The notes under the pieces are model-generated. The model was not told the DNA's origin. It ran no database searches and saw nothing but the letters and a program-made list of their open reading frames with translations. The position numbers and the translations under genes were made by a program. Of a DNA stretch of 55,892 nt, positions 37,403-48,966 are shown one piece after another (positions within the stretch are counted from its first letter, which is position 1; the number at the start of each line of letters is the position of its first letter). The stretch spans positions 1 through 55,892 of the forward strand of contig JAADFN010000032.1 of NCBI GenBank assembly GCA_013152895.1. The letters run 5' to 3'. The stretch comes from Acidobacteriota bacterium. Lineage in GTDB: Bacteria; Acidobacteriota; Thermoanaerobaculia; Thermoanaerobaculales; Sulfomarinibacteraceae.

Positions 37403-38015
37403 GGCTCGTCCCCCATTCCATTTCCCTGAGATCGTTCGTCGCGAGCACGATCGTCTTCCCGGCCCTCCGCTGGCCACCAACCAGCTCCTCCAGCCAGCCC
37501 TGCCCGGCCGGGTCGAGATTGGCTCCCGGCTCGTCGAGGAACAGGACCTCCGGATCGTGCAGGATCGCCTGTGCGATCTTCAACCGCTGGTGCATCCCGG
37601 TCGAAAAACCGCGAACCTGCGTCTTTCGCTCAGGATCCAACCCGACACGTTCCAGGGAGGCGCGGCACCGCTTCTCGGCGTCCCGGACACCTCGGACCAG
37701 CGCGAAGAATCGCAGGTTCTCCAACGCGTCCAGCTCCTCGTACAGGCTCATCGCGGGCGCCACGATCCCGAGATGGTCGCGCCAGCTCTCGCGGGGAATC
37801 TCCCCGTCGGAGCCAGCCCGGTACCGGACCGTGCCGCGCGTCGCCCGCACCAGCCCGCACAGGATCGTCACGAGCGTCGATTTTCCAGATCCGTTCGGGC
37901 CCGTGATCGCCAACACCTCTCCGGGCCCCACGCGCCCGGACACGCTCCGGAAAACCACCCGCATGTCGAACCGCTTGGCCAACTCCTCGAACTCGATCGT
38001 GATCCCACCGCTCAT
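37383..38015 (-). CDS. ccmA: Heme exporter ATPase CcmA
   Basis: ITGPNGSGKSTLVTILCGL (Walker A), FSTGMHQRLKIAQAILHDPEVLFLDEPGANLD. Confidence 0.93.
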   Translation of the reverse strand: MSGGITIEFEELAKRFDMRVVFRSVSGRVGPGEVLAITGPNGSGKSTLVTILCGLVRATRGTVRYRAGSDGEIPRESWRDHLGIVAPAMSLYEELDALENLRFFALVRGVRDAEKRCRASLERVGLDPERKTQVRGFSTGMHQRLKIAQAILHDPEVLFLDEPGANLDPAGQGWLEELVGGQRRAGKTIVLATNDLREMEWGTSRVALSG

Positions 38016-38082
38016 GAACGAGAAGATACCATGCCCCCGACCGGTGCCGCACGCGCCAGACCTGTCCCAACGGCCTCGGCCG

Positions 38083-38245
38083 CGTATCTTGAGGTCTTTC
38101 GTCGCGAGAGGGTGGAGACGACCTGACGTTTCGACCAAGGTCGAGCCACGGCGTGCTCGTGGCACGCCGTCGGCGGCGCCGCCGCGAGAAATACCGACCT
38201 GGCGGGCGTCCGCACGGTCGCAGCGGGAAGCCGACGAGAGCTGCT
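38083..38245 (+). repeat. Dispersed intergenic repeat, copy 3
   Basis: Same ordered blocks as 24901-25070 and the reverse complement of 53462-53612. Confidence 0.75.
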
Positions 38246-38311
38246 GATGGATGACAGGGGATGTGGAGACCCGTGGCTCTTCCTCTTTTCCGGCTCTGTG
38301 GCAGGAGCGGG

Positions 38312-39913
38312 TTACAGGCTCTGGGCGGCAATCCTTCCGGTGAGAATACTCGTGCCCAGGAAGGTGCCTTCCAGCGTGCCACGGCCGTGGATGCCACCAC
38401 CGCCGAACCCGGCGGCTTCGCCGGCGGCCCACAGGCCCGGGATCGGTGCGCCGTCCCGGCCGAGCGCGCGGGACTGGAGATCGGTCTCGATGCCTCCCAG
38501 GCTTTTCCGGGCGAGGATCAGCTCGCGGATGGCCACGAGCGGACGGGCCTTGAGATCGAGGATCCGCTGGAATTTGCAGGTTCGAACCCGGTCCCCCCGG
38601 TACTGCCGGCAGTGGGCGATGCGGCGGAGCTGCTCGTCGTTGTGCAGCTTCGGCCCCCGGGCGATGTTGGCGTCGTAGCGGCGGATCTCCTCTTCGAGCA
38701 CGGCGGGATCGACGCGGTTTTCCCCCGTCAAGGCGTTCATCCCGGCGGCCAGCCCCTCGACCGTGTCCGCGACAACGAAGTCCTCGCACTCCGCGGCGAG
38801 CCGTTCGACGAGCTTCGGGTTCCCGAACAGGACTTCGCGGATGAACCTCGCGAACTGCTTGTTCCTGACGGCGTCGTTGTACTCCGAGCCCGACACCGCC
38901 AGCTCTTTCGTCGCAATCTTCCAGTTCATCACCTGCCAGGAGTACTGGCCCGGCTGGCGCAGGATCTGCTCGACCAGGAACCGCGTGTCGTACGCCGTGA
39001 TCAACGGCATCGGTCCGATCCGGCGCCCGTCAGCGTTCATCCAGAGCGCCGACTTCGGCGGGACCAGGCTGAGGCCGTGCCGCTCCCGGTCCGGATGGGG
39101 GTGGTGGATTCCGGCAGCGTAGTGCCACTGCAGGTCGAGGTGCGTGATCCTGCCGCCCAGCTTTTCGACGAGATCCTGAAGCTCGCCATCGCCGAACCGG
39201 TGGGCGCCGTTGAGGAGCTGGGCCGGAGGCGCGCCCCACGGCGTGTACCAGTGCCGGTGCAGCTTCTCCAGCGAGCCGCAGATCCCTCCCGCCGCCACGA
39301 TGACGGCGTCCCCGTGGGCAACGAGCTCCTCGCCGGTATCCTCGAAGACGCCGGAACATCCGGTCACCGCTCCGCCCGAGGTTTCCAGCCCGTTGATGTG
39401 GCAGCCAAAGTGCATCCCGAGGTTGCTCCGGCGCGGGTGATTCTCAAGGGTCGCGACGAGCGCCTCGATCAGGCCGTGCCCCGTTCCCCACACCATGTGG
39501 AAACGCGGCACCGAGTTGCCGGGCCCGTACAGGCCGCGCTCGACCCAGTGGACCACGGGGAAGAATGTCACCTTGCACGCCTTCAACCAGGTGTAGACGT
39601 CCTCGTGGCAGCGGTTGACGTAGGCCTCGGCCCACCGACCCGGCCAGGCGTCATCCTCGCCGAGATGCGCCACCGAGAGCCAGTCCCGCAACGCCAGATC
39701 CGGGCTGTCGTGGATCCCGAGCCGCCGCTGTTCCTTTGATCCGACGACGAAGATGCCGCCGAACGACTCCCTGGCGAGCCCCCCGAACCGCTCCGGCGTA
39801 TCGCGGTCGAGGAGCGTCACCTTCATCCCTCGATCGAGCAGCTCCAACGCCGCCGCAATCCCCGCGATCCCCCCGCCAACGATCACAACATCGCTTTGCA
39901 GTTTCCGTACCAT
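38312..39913 (-). CDS. FAD-dependent oxidoreductase (fumarate reductase/KstD-type)
   Basis: MVRKLQSDVVIVGGGIAGIAAALELLDRGMKVTLLDRD; C-terminal GLWAAGEAAGFGGGGIHGRGTLEGTFLGTSILTGRIA. Confidence 0.88.
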   Translation of the reverse strand: MVRKLQSDVVIVGGGIAGIAAALELLDRGMKVTLLDRDTPERFGGLARESFGGIFVVGSKEQRRLGIHDSPDLALRDWLSVAHLGEDDAWPGRWAEAYVNRCHEDVYTWLKACKVTFFPVVHWVERGLYGPGNSVPRFHMVWGTGHGLIEALVATLENHPRRSNLGMHFGCHINGLETSGGAVTGCSGVFEDTGEELVAHGDAVIVAAGGICGSLEKLHRHWYTPWGAPPAQLLNGAHRFGDGELQDLVEKLGGRITHLDLQWHYAAGIHHPHPDRERHGLSLVPPKSALWMNADGRRIGPMPLITAYDTRFLVEQILRQPGQYSWQVMNWKIATKELAVSGSEYNDAVRNKQFARFIREVLFGNPKLVERLAAECEDFVVADTVEGLAAGMNALTGENRVDPAVLEEEIRRYDANIARGPKLHNDEQLRRIAHCRQYRGDRVRTCKFQRILDLKARPLVAIRELILARKSLGGIETDLQSRALGRDGAPIPGLWAAGEAAGFGGGGIHGRGTLEGTFLGTSILTGRIAAQSL

Positions 39914-39985
39914 GGATCCCCTTCCGCGCCCTCCATTTCGTTCTGTTCCCAGTGTACAACCAGCTGCTCCGGCCATGGCCGCGTT

Positions 39986-42628
39986 ATGATGATGAGGATG
40001 TTTGTCGATCTGAAGCCAGGAATGCTGCTCGGGGATTACCGGCTGGTCTCCGTTATCGGTCATGGCGGCATGGGGACCGTCTGGCGCGCCACCCACGAGG
40101 CTCTTGGCCGCGAGGTCGCGGTCAAGGTTCTCCCCGAGCACCTCGTCAACGATGAGAGCGCCAGGAAGCGTTTCTACCGGGAAGCCCGGGTGCTGGCCCA
40201 GCTCGTTCATCCAAATATCGTGACGATCTTCGACGTCGGGTCGGTTGAGGTCGAGCGGGAGACGATGCCGTACATCGTCATGGAGCTCCTGCACGGCCGC
40301 TCTTTGGACGTCAGGATTTCCGGGGGCGATCTGGGCCCGCAGGAGGCCGTCCGGATCGCCATGCAGATCGCCCGGGCCCTCGGCGCCGCGCACCGGGCCG
40401 GTATCGTGCACAGGGATCTCAAGCCGTCGAACGTCATCGTCGATAGCTCCGGACACGTCAAGGTTCTCGACTTCGGCTTGGCGCGTCTGCTGCAACCTGG
40501 AGCCGCGTCGGAGACCACGCTGACCGAGACCGGAATCGTCCTCGGCTCGTGCGCCTACATGTCCCCGGAGCAGGCCAGCGGCGATACGATCGGGCCACCG
40601 TCGGATGTCTTTTCCTTCGGATCTCTCGTCTTCGAGATGCTCACCGGGCGCCGTGCCTTCGAAGGGCCGACTCCCGTTACCGTCCTCGAACAGGTTGCAA
40701 AGGCGAAGAAGCCTGCGATCGAAGAGGTGGCCCCGCAGCTTCCTCCCTCCTTGGTAGCCATCATCGAGAGGTGCATGGAGAAGAATCCCGAGCGGCGTTA
40801 CGCCGATGGAGAAGAGCTCGCCCAGGACCTGGGAACGATCGACGCTTCGGCCATCGGATCATACAGCCAGCGCGCGACCCAGAGCTCGCCCGTCGTCAGC
40901 CGCCCGCAGGCACTCGCCAGCCGGAGGCGCAAACGCCTGAAACGGGCTCTCGTCTACGTGTTGGCCGGGCTGACCGCCGGCGTTCTGGCAGGGTTTCTCA
41001 CGGCACGGCACGGGTACGAGCCACTTCGCCCCGATCCGGGGCTGTGGACGAGCCAGGAGGTGCTTCAAACACGGGGGCAGCTTGCCCATCCAGACTGGAA
41101 CCCCTCGGGAAAGTGGCTGGCCGTCGAGCATCTCCAGGGTGCGGAGGGGGAGATCATTCTCGTCGCCTCCAACGGCGCCCGGCGGCGGAGGCTTGCCCGG
41201 GCGGTGCCGGGGCATATCCTCGCATGGCCGCATTTCTCGCCGGACGGATCTGCGCTGGCCGTCACCGAGATCGGAGGGCCGAGCTCGCAGGCGCTTATCT
41301 ACCCGGCCGTGGGAGGCTCGCCGACGGCGAAGATCGCCAACGCTGCTCATGCCAGCTGGGTCGGGCCACACCTCGTGGCGTTCTCACGTTTCGCCGGAAC
41401 CTCAAGCTCACTGTGGGAACACGACCTGACCACGGGGAACGAGCGCGAGCTGCTCCCCGCGGACGGTGGCACCTGGTGGTGGGCCGCCGAGCGCAATGCC
41501 TCCGGCCGGATGGCCGTCCTCGGCGGGCCGAACGATGTCCGGGGCGGGATCTGGATCATGGGCCGGCCTGGCGGCCGGCCAGTGCCGTGGTTGCGGCCCG
41601 GGCGGAAGGTGGCCGGGTTCAGCTGGGCGTCCGGGGGACGATCCCTGGCGGTTTCGATCGACGACAGGCTGGCACAGCTCGGACCGGAAGGCCTCCGGCC
41701 CCTGGTCCCCAGCCTCGATCACCTGACGAATCCCGCATTCGATTCGAGCGGAACGCGTCTCGCCATCGTTCGAAACCACCGCCAGACGGAGCTGGTTGCG
41801 GTCCCGCCAAGCGGAGGGTCATGGTCATGCCTCGCGTGCAACGTGCCGGGAATGGGCTGGGGCAGCACCGGGCCCGGGGGTACCGTCCTGTACGGACGCG
41901 TGCGCGGCCACCATCGTGAAATCGAGATGACGAGCCCTCGCTCCGCCCCGCGGGTCGTCAGCCCTCCTGGAGAGGATGCGTCCTGCCCGGTGCTCTCGCC
42001 GGACGGGGCCCGGGTCGCCTACCTCTCACGCACCGCCGGCATGGGCACGGAGTTGCGGGTCATCGCCCTCGACGGCGGCGAGCCCGTCACGCTGGCGACC
42101 GGCGTCGAGGGATCCGAGCTGGTCAGCTGGTCGCCTGACGGCCGTTTTCTGACCTATGCCGGGGGCTCCCCGACCTCCGTCTTCACCGTCGCAACCGCGG
42201 GAGGCGCGCCAAACCGGCTGACGGAGGGCGATTATCCCGCGTGGAGTCCCAGGGGAACGTGGATCGCCCTCGCCGTCTGGACGGACGAGAGCGATCCCAG
42301 GCAAGGGACATGGGTCATCCATCCCGATGGAACGGGCGCCCTCAAGGTCAGCGACAGCCCCACCCGAACCGTCTGGCGTCCCGACGGCCGCGCGCTGTGG
42401 CAACTGCGCCGGGGCAAGAACGCCCTCGAGCTGTGGGAATGCTCCGTCAAGGGATGGAGGTGGCGCCGACGCTCGGTCCTCGATCTCGGAGTGCCCCCCG
42501 TCCCCTACGCCGAGTACTTCCCGTTCAGCGTCGACCCGGGCACCGGCGCTCTCGCCATCCATCGCCGCACGACGATCGGGGAGCTGATCGTCTTCTCCGG
42601 CATCGATCCCAGGCGGTGGAAACCGTAG
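39986..42628 (+). CDS. Serine/threonine protein kinase with C-terminal TolB/WD40-like propeller
   Basis: GDYRLVSVIGHGGMGTVWRATHEALGREVAVKVL, IVHRDLKPSNVIVD, VLDFGLARLL; TM; repeats SPDGSALAVTEI, SPDGARVAYLSR, SPDGRFLTYAGG. Confidence 0.93.
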   Translation: MMMRMFVDLKPGMLLGDYRLVSVIGHGGMGTVWRATHEALGREVAVKVLPEHLVNDESARKRFYREARVLAQLVHPNIVTIFDVGSVEVERETMPYIVMELLHGRSLDVRISGGDLGPQEAVRIAMQIARALGAAHRAGIVHRDLKPSNVIVDSSGHVKVLDFGLARLLQPGAASETTLTETGIVLGSCAYMSPEQASGDTIGPPSDVFSFGSLVFEMLTGRRAFEGPTPVTVLEQVAKAKKPAIEEVAPQLPPSLVAIIERCMEKNPERRYADGEELAQDLGTIDASAIGSYSQRATQSSPVVSRPQALASRRRKRLKRALVYVLAGLTAGVLAGFLTARHGYEPLRPDPGLWTSQEVLQTRGQLAHPDWNPSGKWLAVEHLQGAEGEIILVASNGARRRRLARAVPGHILAWPHFSPDGSALAVTEIGGPSSQALIYPAVGGSPTAKIANAAHASWVGPHLVAFSRFAGTSSSLWEHDLTTGNERELLPADGGTWWWAAERNASGRMAVLGGPNDVRGGIWIMGRPGGRPVPWLRPGRKVAGFSWASGGRSLAVSIDDRLAQLGPEGLRPLVPSLDHLTNPAFDSSGTRLAIVRNHRQTELVAVPPSGGSWSCLACNVPGMGWGSTGPGGTVLYGRVRGHHREIEMTSPRSAPRVVSPPGEDASCPVLSPDGARVAYLSRTAGMGTELRVIALDGGEPVTLATGVEGSELVSWSPDGRFLTYAGGSPTSVFTVATAGGAPNRLTEGDYPAWSPRGTWIALAVWTDESDPRQGTWVIHPDGTGALKVSDSPTRTVWRPDGRALWQLRRGKNALELWECSVKGWRWRRRSVLDLGVPPVPYAEYFPFSVDPGTGALAIHRRTTIGELIVFSGIDPRRWKP

Positions 42629-42692
42629 GCGCTACCCGGATCATTCACCTCTCGCCGCGCCACTCGCCACGACCGCTGATGCACCATCCGCG

Positions 42693-43721
42693 CTACGCAA
42701 CGCCGTAGTAGTCGCGGTACCACGCCACGAAGCGGCGGATCCCCTCCTCGATCGGCGTGGCGGGTTTGAAACCGACCGCCTCCGTGAGGCTTTCAACATC
42801 GGCGTAGGTCGCCGGAACATCCCCGGGTTGCAACGGAAGCATCGTCTTCTTGGCCGTGCGCCCGAGCGCCCGCTCGATCGCGGAGATGAAGTCCATCAGC
42901 TCGACGGGGTTGTTGTTGCCGATGTTGTACAGGCGGTACGGCGCCGGGCTCGTCCCGGGATCGGGCCTGTCGCCCGACCAGTCCGGGTCGGGCCCGGGGA
43001 CCCGGTCCAGCACACGGACCACGCCCTCGATGATGTCATCGATGTAGGTGAAGTCGCGCCGCATCCGGCCGTGGTTGAACACGTCGATCGGCTTGCCCTC
43101 CAGGATCGCCCTGGTGAAGAGGAACAACGCCATGTCGGGCCGGCCCCACGGGCCGTAGACGGTGAAGAACCTCAGGCCGGTCGTCGGCACGCCGTACAGG
43201 TGCGCGTAGGTGTGTGCCATCAGCTCGTTGGCCTTCTTCGTCGCGGCGTAGAGGGATACGGGATGATCGACATTGTCATGCACCGAAAACGGCATCTTCG
43301 TGTTGAGACCGTAGACGGACGACGATGATGCGAAGACGAGGTGCCCGACGCCGGTGTGACGGCATCCCTCGAGGATGTTGAGAAAACCGACGACGTTGGA
43401 GTCGATGTAGGCGTACGGGTTTTCGAGCGAGTACCGGACGCCGGCCTGCGCCGCGAGGTTGACCACCTTGCCGAACCGGCTTTCCTCGAAGAGCGACTTC
43501 ATGCCCGCGCGGTCGGCGAGATCGATGCGGACGAACCGGAAACCCGGGTGGGAGTCAAGCCGGGCGAGTCGCGCCTGCTTGAGGGCGGGATCGTAGTAGT
43601 CGTTGAGGTTGTCGAGACCGGTGACGCTCTCGCCCTGCTCGAGCAGCCGTTTCGCGAGGTGAAAACCGATGAAACCGGCGGCGCCGGTGATCAGGATTGG
43701 AGACTTCGTCGAGCTCGTCAT
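42693..43721 (-). CDS. NAD-dependent epimerase (UDP-glucuronate 4-epimerase-like)
   Basis: [85 protein letters not shown]. Confidence 0.93.
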   Translation of the reverse strand: MTSSTKSPILITGAAGFIGFHLAKRLLEQGESVTGLDNLNDYYDPALKQARLARLDSHPGFRFVRIDLADRAGMKSLFEESRFGKVVNLAAQAGVRYSLENPYAYIDSNVVGFLNILEGCRHTGVGHLVFASSSSVYGLNTKMPFSVHDNVDHPVSLYAATKKANELMAHTYAHLYGVPTTGLRFFTVYGPWGRPDMALFLFTRAILEGKPIDVFNHGRMRRDFTYIDDIIEGVVRVLDRVPGPDPDWSGDRPDPGTSPAPYRLYNIGNNNPVELMDFISAIERALGRTAKKTMLPLQPGDVPATYADVESLTEAVGFKPATPIEEGIRRFVAWYRDYYGVA

Positions 43722-43733
43722 CGGCCGTCCTCC

Positions 43734-45056
43734 TCAGGCCCGAACGACGTTGGGTCGCGGGTCCCGGTAGACGCCGCGGGTGTCGACGATCAACGGTGCG
43801 GAGCGGGCGACACGATCGTAATCGACGGCGGAGTGATCCGTTGCGATGAGCACCGCGTCGCAGGCGGCGAGCCCATCTTCTGTCAACGCCACCGATTCCA
43901 TCGGAGGCAGATCGGGCCAGGAGCGCATGCGCGGCGCGCGCGGGATGTGTGGATCGTGATAGCTGACTTCGGCGCCACGCTGGAGCAGCCGGTGGATCAG
44001 CTCGAAGGAAGGGCTCTCGCGGGGATCGTCGATGTCCTTCTTGTACGCCAGACCGAGCACGAGAATCTTCGACCCGTTGATCGCCTTGCCACGGTCGTTG
44101 AGCGCCATCTGGAGCTTTTCGACAACGTAGTGAGGCATCTCCACGTTGATCTCGCCCGCCAGCTCGATGAACTTCGTGGGTTGGCCGTACTCGCGCGCCT
44201 TCCAGGCGAGGTAGAACGGGTCGAGCGGGATGCAGTGTCCACCCCAGCCGGGTCCCGGGTTGAACCGCATGAAGCCGAACGGCTTGGATTCCGCGGCGTC
44301 GAGAACCTCCCAGACGTCGATCCCCATGGCGTCGTAGACGACCTTAAGCTCGTTGACGAGGGCGATGTTGACGGCCCGGAAGATGTTTTCCATCAGCTTG
44401 GTGGCTTCCGCAGTCCGCGCCGACGAGACGCGGACCGTCCGGGCGATCGCCTGCGAGTACAGGAGCTCGGCGAGATCGCCCGAGGCTGGATCGACCCCAC
44501 CCACCACCTTGGGAATGGTCGTCGTGCCAAAATCGGGATTGCCCGGATCCTCGCGCTCCGGCGAGAAGGCGAGGAAGAAACCAGTTCCACACTCCAGACC
44601 GGACTCTTCGAGGATGCCTCGAATCAACTCGTCGGTCGTGCCGGGGTAGGTCGTCGACTCCAGGACGACGAGCTGGCCCCGCCGGAGCCGCGGTGCGATC
44701 TGCCGCGCGGTCTTTTCCACGTAGCTCATGTCTGGCTCGCGCTGGGGCGTCAACGGCGTCGGTACGCAGATGAGGATCGCATCCGGTTCGTCCAGGCGAT
44801 GGAAATCTGCCGTCGCGTGCAACCGGCCCGCCTGGACGGCCGCCGCGAGCCGGCCCCCGTCGAGGTGCTTGATGTACGACTCCCCACGGCCGATGGCGCC
44901 GATCTTCGCCTGGTCGATATCGAAGCCGAGGACGTCGAACCCACGCTCGGCGAAAGCGATGGCAAGGGGGAGGCCGACGTAGCCCAGGCCGATGACGCCG
45001 ATGGCCGCCTCGTGGTGAACAATCTTTTCACGCAGCGATGTCGCGAGCTCCTTCAT
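43734..45056 (-). CDS. Nucleotide-sugar (UDP-glucose/UDP-ManNAc type) dehydrogenase
   Basis: [77 protein letters not shown]. Confidence 0.94.
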   Translation of the reverse strand: MKELATSLREKIVHHEAAIGVIGLGYVGLPLAIAFAERGFDVLGFDIDQAKIGAIGRGESYIKHLDGGRLAAAVQAGRLHATADFHRLDEPDAILICVPTPLTPQREPDMSYVEKTARQIAPRLRRGQLVVLESTTYPGTTDELIRGILEESGLECGTGFFLAFSPEREDPGNPDFGTTTIPKVVGGVDPASGDLAELLYSQAIARTVRVSSARTAEATKLMENIFRAVNIALVNELKVVYDAMGIDVWEVLDAAESKPFGFMRFNPGPGWGGHCIPLDPFYLAWKAREYGQPTKFIELAGEINVEMPHYVVEKLQMALNDRGKAINGSKILVLGLAYKKDIDDPRESPSFELIHRLLQRGAEVSYHDPHIPRAPRMRSWPDLPPMESVALTEDGLAACDAVLIATDHSAVDYDRVARSAPLIVDTRGVYRDPRPNVVRA

Positions 45057-45919
45057 TGATCCAACAACTCCACGAGATACCTCCCGTACCCGCTCTTGGC
45101 GAGTGGCTCTGCAAGCTTCTTCAACTGTTCGCCATCGATGAATCCCATCCGCCATGCGACCTCTTCCGGGCTCGCGATCTTGAATCCCTGGCGTTCTTCG
45201 ACGATCTGGATGAACTTGGACGCCTTGAGAAGCGACTCGTGGGTGCCGGTGTCCAGCCACGCGTACCCGCGGCCGAGCAGCTCGACGTGAAGCTCGCCGG
45301 CGTCCATGTACCACCGGTTGACGTCGGTGATCTCCAGCTCGCCGCGCGCCGATCGCTCGATCGACTTTGCAATACCGATAACGCGCCGGTCGTAAAAATA
45401 AAGGCCGGTCACGGCAAAGTTGGATCGCGGGCTGGCGGGCTTCTCTTCGAGGCTCACGGCGCGGCCGTCCGGCCCGAGCTCGACGACGCCGTACCGCTCG
45501 GGATCGTGGACCCGGTAGGCGAAGACCGTCGCTCCCTGGGGATCCGCCGCCACACGCTGCAGGCGCTTGGCGAAGCCGTGTCCGTAGAAGATATTGTCGC
45601 CGAGGATCAGGCACACCGTCTCGTCCCCGACGAACCGCTCGCCGATCAAGAACGCCTCGGCCAGGCCGCCGGGAAACGGCTGGACGGCGTACTCGAGCTC
45701 GATCCCCCACTGGCGCCCGTCACCGAGAAGCCGGCGGAATTGTTCCTGCTCGTGGGGCGTCGTGATGATCAGGATCTTCCGCAGGCCCGCCAGCATCAAC
45801 GTGCTGAGCGGATAGTAGATCATCGGCTTGTCGTACACCGGCATGAGCTGTTTCGAAACCGCGATCGTCAATGGGTGCAGCCGGGTCCCCGCTCCTCCGG
45901 CGAGGATGATCCCCCTCAT
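45053..45919 (-). CDS. rfbA: Glucose-1-phosphate thymidylyltransferase
   Basis: [77 protein letters not shown]. Confidence 0.95.
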   Translation of the reverse strand: MRGIILAGGAGTRLHPLTIAVSKQLMPVYDKPMIYYPLSTLMLAGLRKILIITTPHEQEQFRRLLGDGRQWGIELEYAVQPFPGGLAEAFLIGERFVGDETVCLILGDNIFYGHGFAKRLQRVAADPQGATVFAYRVHDPERYGVVELGPDGRAVSLEEKPASPRSNFAVTGLYFYDRRVIGIAKSIERSARGELEITDVNRWYMDAGELHVELLGRGYAWLDTGTHESLLKASKFIQIVEERQGFKIASPEEVAWRMGFIDGEQLKKLAEPLAKSGYGRYLVELLDQ

Positions 45920-48087
45920 GTCGTCACCCTCGGCTTTTTCTTCTTTTTCCGCGCATCCCCGCCCTCGGTGGCGTCGGTTCCATACCCGTACCGGTAATAG
46001 CTGTAATAACCCGCGTAATAATAATGATCCCTTTCCAGATCGACGTAGTTGAGCACCACGCCGGCGATCCGGGCGCCCGTCCGCGTCAACTGCCGCATCG
46101 CATCGTTGATCACCTTGCGCTTCGAAAAACCGTAGCGGACGACGACCAGCACAAGGTCGGAGGCCTGTGCGGCGATGACCGAATCGGTGACCGAGGCCAC
46201 CGGCGGAGAATCCATGATGATCCAGTCGTACTTTTCGCGCGCCCGTTCCAGCATCCTGACAAACGACTTCTTGCTGAAAAGCTCGGGCGGGTTCGGAGGC
46301 AGAGGACCGGTGGTCACGATGTCAAGGTTGGGCACGTCGGCAATCGTGTGCGCGACGTCCAGGATCTCCCGCTCTCCCAGGACGACGGAGGTCAATCCAC
46401 GCACATTCTTCGTGTTGATCAGGTGGTGAAGACTCGGCTTCCTCAGATCGGCATCGAGGATCAGCACCTTGCTCCCGCTGACCGCCAGCGTCTTGGCAAG
46501 GTTGAACGCCGTTGTCGTCTTTCCCTCCTGGGGTGTCGCAGAGGTTACCAGGATCACCTGGGATCCCTCGTTCCTCGCGGCCACCATCAACGCAGTTCTC
46601 AGGGAGTGGTACACCTCCCGTGCGACGCTTGAAGTCTCGCCCGTGTACGCGGGGACCGCGACCAGCGGCTCGCTTCCGAGATAGCGCTCGACGTCCTCGG
46701 GAGTGCGGATCGTCTGATCGATGTAATCCAGGCCGAGCACCAGGCCAACCCCGAGAAACAGTCCGAGCACGACCGAGAGCAGCAGCGTACGCCGCGGATT
46801 CGGCCGGTACGGCGCCGTCGGGGCCACGGCCGGATCGATAACGCGCACGTTGTTCAAACCCGCCGTCGACGAGATGTCGGTCTCCTTCGACCTTTGGAGC
46901 ATCTCCTCGTAGAACCGCTTGTTCTGTTCATACTCATGCTGAATCTTGTCGTACTCCAGGGTCTGCTTGGAAAGCTCGATGGCCTGCTGCCTGAGATTCT
47001 GGAGGTTCGAATACAACGCCAGCTCCCGGGCCTTCTTGATCTGGTAATCCGTCTGGAGCGATCTTACGATCCTCCTGATCTGCTCGCTGATCTTGTTGTT
47101 GAGACCCCGGATTCGCGAGCGCAGATCCTTGATGATCGGGTGGCCGGACTTGTAGGTCTGCAGCTTCTCGGCCAGCTCGATCTCGAGTTGGTTCTGCTGC
47201 TGCCTCAGTTGCTGGATCGTTGGATCGTTCATGATCTCCGGGAGGCTCGCGCCCGACAGGTTCTCCGCCCGGAGCCGTTTCAACGCCGCGATCTTCGTCT
47301 CCAGCCTGATCCGGCTCGTCTTGGCCTGGGCGTACGCCGAGGTCAGCGTGTTGACCTGCTCGGTGATCACGTTCTTGTCCTGGTCCCCGACAAACAGGGC
47401 GTCCTTGCGCTCCTTGAACTGCAGTAGTTTCTGCTCGGAAGCTTCGAGCTGCTTGCGTAACGGGGCGAGCTTACTCTGAATGACCTCGTACACCTTGCGC
47501 GTCCGGTCGAGGTTGTCCTCGATATTCATCGCGATGTACTCCTGCACGTACAGGTTGAGCCACTCGGCCGCCTTCTTCGGATCGGTATTGATCAGGGAGA
47601 GCTCGAGCACGTTCGTATCCTTGACCGGCTTGACGGTCAGGTTGCCAAGAAGCTGGTACGCAGCGGAATTGCTGTTCGGATTGTCCAGGCCGAGCTTCCT
47701 GGCAACCCGTTCGGCGAGCCGCCGCGTTTCGAGAACCTGCACCTGGTCCTGGGCGTAATGTTGGAGCTCCCACCAGCTCACGCCGCTGTAGATCTGATTC
47801 TTGATGATTTGTGGCGCCTGCTCCAGTGCGATTCGCGTCGAAGCCCGGTAGAGCTTCGTACGCGTAAACGCCCACGCACCCCCAACAAGAATGGCAACCA
47901 GGACGACAGCCGCAATGATCCACTTCTGACCCCAGAGGAGGTGGACATAGTCCATCACATTGATCTCGGGCTCCGTCTCCTCGGCGAACCAGCCGCCATC
48001 CGCAGGAGGTGGCGCCCACATTGGAGGCACACCCGGAGGCATCACGTACTGAGGTCCGCCCGGGTTGTTGATTGGCACGTCAGGCAT
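45916..48087 (-). CDS. Wzc/ExoP-like polysaccharide co-polymerase with tyrosine autokinase
   Basis: Wzz domain [29 protein letters not shown]; coiled coil; [44 protein letters not shown]; Tyr-rich tail [16 protein letters not shown]. Confidence 0.95.
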   Translation of the reverse strand: MPDVPINNPGGPQYVMPPGVPPMWAPPPADGGWFAEETEPEINVMDYVHLLWGQKWIIAAVVLVAILVGGAWAFTRTKLYRASTRIALEQAPQIIKNQIYSGVSWWELQHYAQDQVQVLETRRLAERVARKLGLDNPNSNSAAYQLLGNLTVKPVKDTNVLELSLINTDPKKAAEWLNLYVQEYIAMNIEDNLDRTRKVYEVIQSKLAPLRKQLEASEQKLLQFKERKDALFVGDQDKNVITEQVNTLTSAYAQAKTSRIRLETKIAALKRLRAENLSGASLPEIMNDPTIQQLRQQQNQLEIELAEKLQTYKSGHPIIKDLRSRIRGLNNKISEQIRRIVRSLQTDYQIKKARELALYSNLQNLRQQAIELSKQTLEYDKIQHEYEQNKRFYEEMLQRSKETDISSTAGLNNVRVIDPAVAPTAPYRPNPRRTLLLSVVLGLFLGVGLVLGLDYIDQTIRTPEDVERYLGSEPLVAVPAYTGETSSVAREVYHSLRTALMVAARNEGSQVILVTSATPQEGKTTTAFNLAKTLAVSGSKVLILDADLRKPSLHHLINTKNVRGLTSVVLGEREILDVAHTIADVPNLDIVTTGPLPPNPPELFSKKSFVRMLERAREKYDWIIMDSPPVASVTDSVIAAQASDLVLVVVRYGFSKRKVINDAMRQLTRTGARIAGVVLNYVDLERDHYYYAGYYSYYRYGYGTDATEGGDARKKKKKPRVTT

Positions 48088-48123
48088 AAAACGTTCTCCT
48101 TAGAAAAAACGAAGGCGGCGAAC

Positions 48124-48194
48124 CACTCTTCGAGAGTGTGCGGACTTCGGACCACGACCAGTCTCTCCGTGCACATCGGTAGAAACTCCCGATG
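48124..48194 (-). promoter_or_regulatory. Structured leader upstream of the EPS operon (two hairpins)
   Basis: CACTCT-TCG-AGAGTG (48124-48138) and CATCGG-N9-CCGATG (48174-48194), between the NusG-like gene and the Wzc-like gene. Confidence 0.45.
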
Positions 48195-48261
48195 GACGAA
48201 AGCTCTGCGGCAGAAACGTGCTCCAAACGAGTGAAAGAAAACCCACCATACACCGTCACCA

Positions 48262-48792
48262 TCAGGCAACCACTGACAACGACGCCACGTCTACCTCGAC
48301 GAGGCGTTGCGCCCTGAGAAGTCCGAGCAACACCTGGGCGCGTTGGCCACCCTTGACATACCCGTTAAACATGCCTTCCAATCCCTTCAAGGGTCCCCCC
48401 ATCACCCGCACGCGGCACCCCTTGGACATCGGACGTGCGACGTCTTCATGAATGATAAACCCGCGGTCTCCCTCAAGGTCCCGTAGGCTCATGATGAACG
48501 CCTCGTCGACCATTGCCGGCCGCCCGTCGAAGCTCACTGGCCTGAGCACGCCCGGGCAATACCGTACGGCGTTGAGCTGACGGCCGCTGTCACACCTGAC
48601 GAAGATATACCCTGCAAAGAGAGGAACCGGTCCCTTGGGGGCGCGCAGGTGCCACACCGGCTCGAGAAACAGCGGACAGTACGGAACCACTTCACGCTGC
48701 GCAAGATGTGACACTGCGACCCGCTCCTGTCGTGGCTTCGTCTGGACGACGAGCCAGACCTCACGATCGTCATGGGGGCTCGTCGGCATCAT
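48262..48792 (-). CDS. NusG-like antitermination factor (RfaH/LoaP-type paralogue)
   Basis: VWLVVQTKPRQERVAVSHLAQREVVPYCPLFLEP (NGN) and GCRVRVMGGPLKGLEGMFNGY (KOW). Confidence 0.85.
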   Translation of the reverse strand: MMPTSPHDDREVWLVVQTKPRQERVAVSHLAQREVVPYCPLFLEPVWHLRAPKGPVPLFAGYIFVRCDSGRQLNAVRYCPGVLRPVSFDGRPAMVDEAFIMSLRDLEGDRGFIIHEDVARPMSKGCRVRVMGGPLKGLEGMFNGYVKGGQRAQVLLGLLRAQRLVEVDVASLSVVA

Positions 48793-48937
48793 GGCATCCC
48801 GCCCTGCAGGAAGCAGATGGGTCGTACTACACGCGGACTTACACGGATTTCAACGCTCATCGCGTCCGTATTATGTGTGTGCATCGAACAAGCGTCAAGC
48901 GTTTCCAGCGGTACGTTCTCCTGCTTCTCCAGGATTT

Positions 48938-48966
48938 TTGACACGCTCAAGCGCCTGTGCTAGATT
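48938..48966 (+). promoter_or_regulatory. Sigma70-like promoter upstream of thioredoxin
   Basis: TTGACA-N17-TAGATT. Confidence 0.55.

Noticed and set aside
37790-37806. GCGGGGAATCTCCCCG palindrome inside ccmA
   Set aside because: Shifted spacing, single copy, coding, no 31-bp partner.
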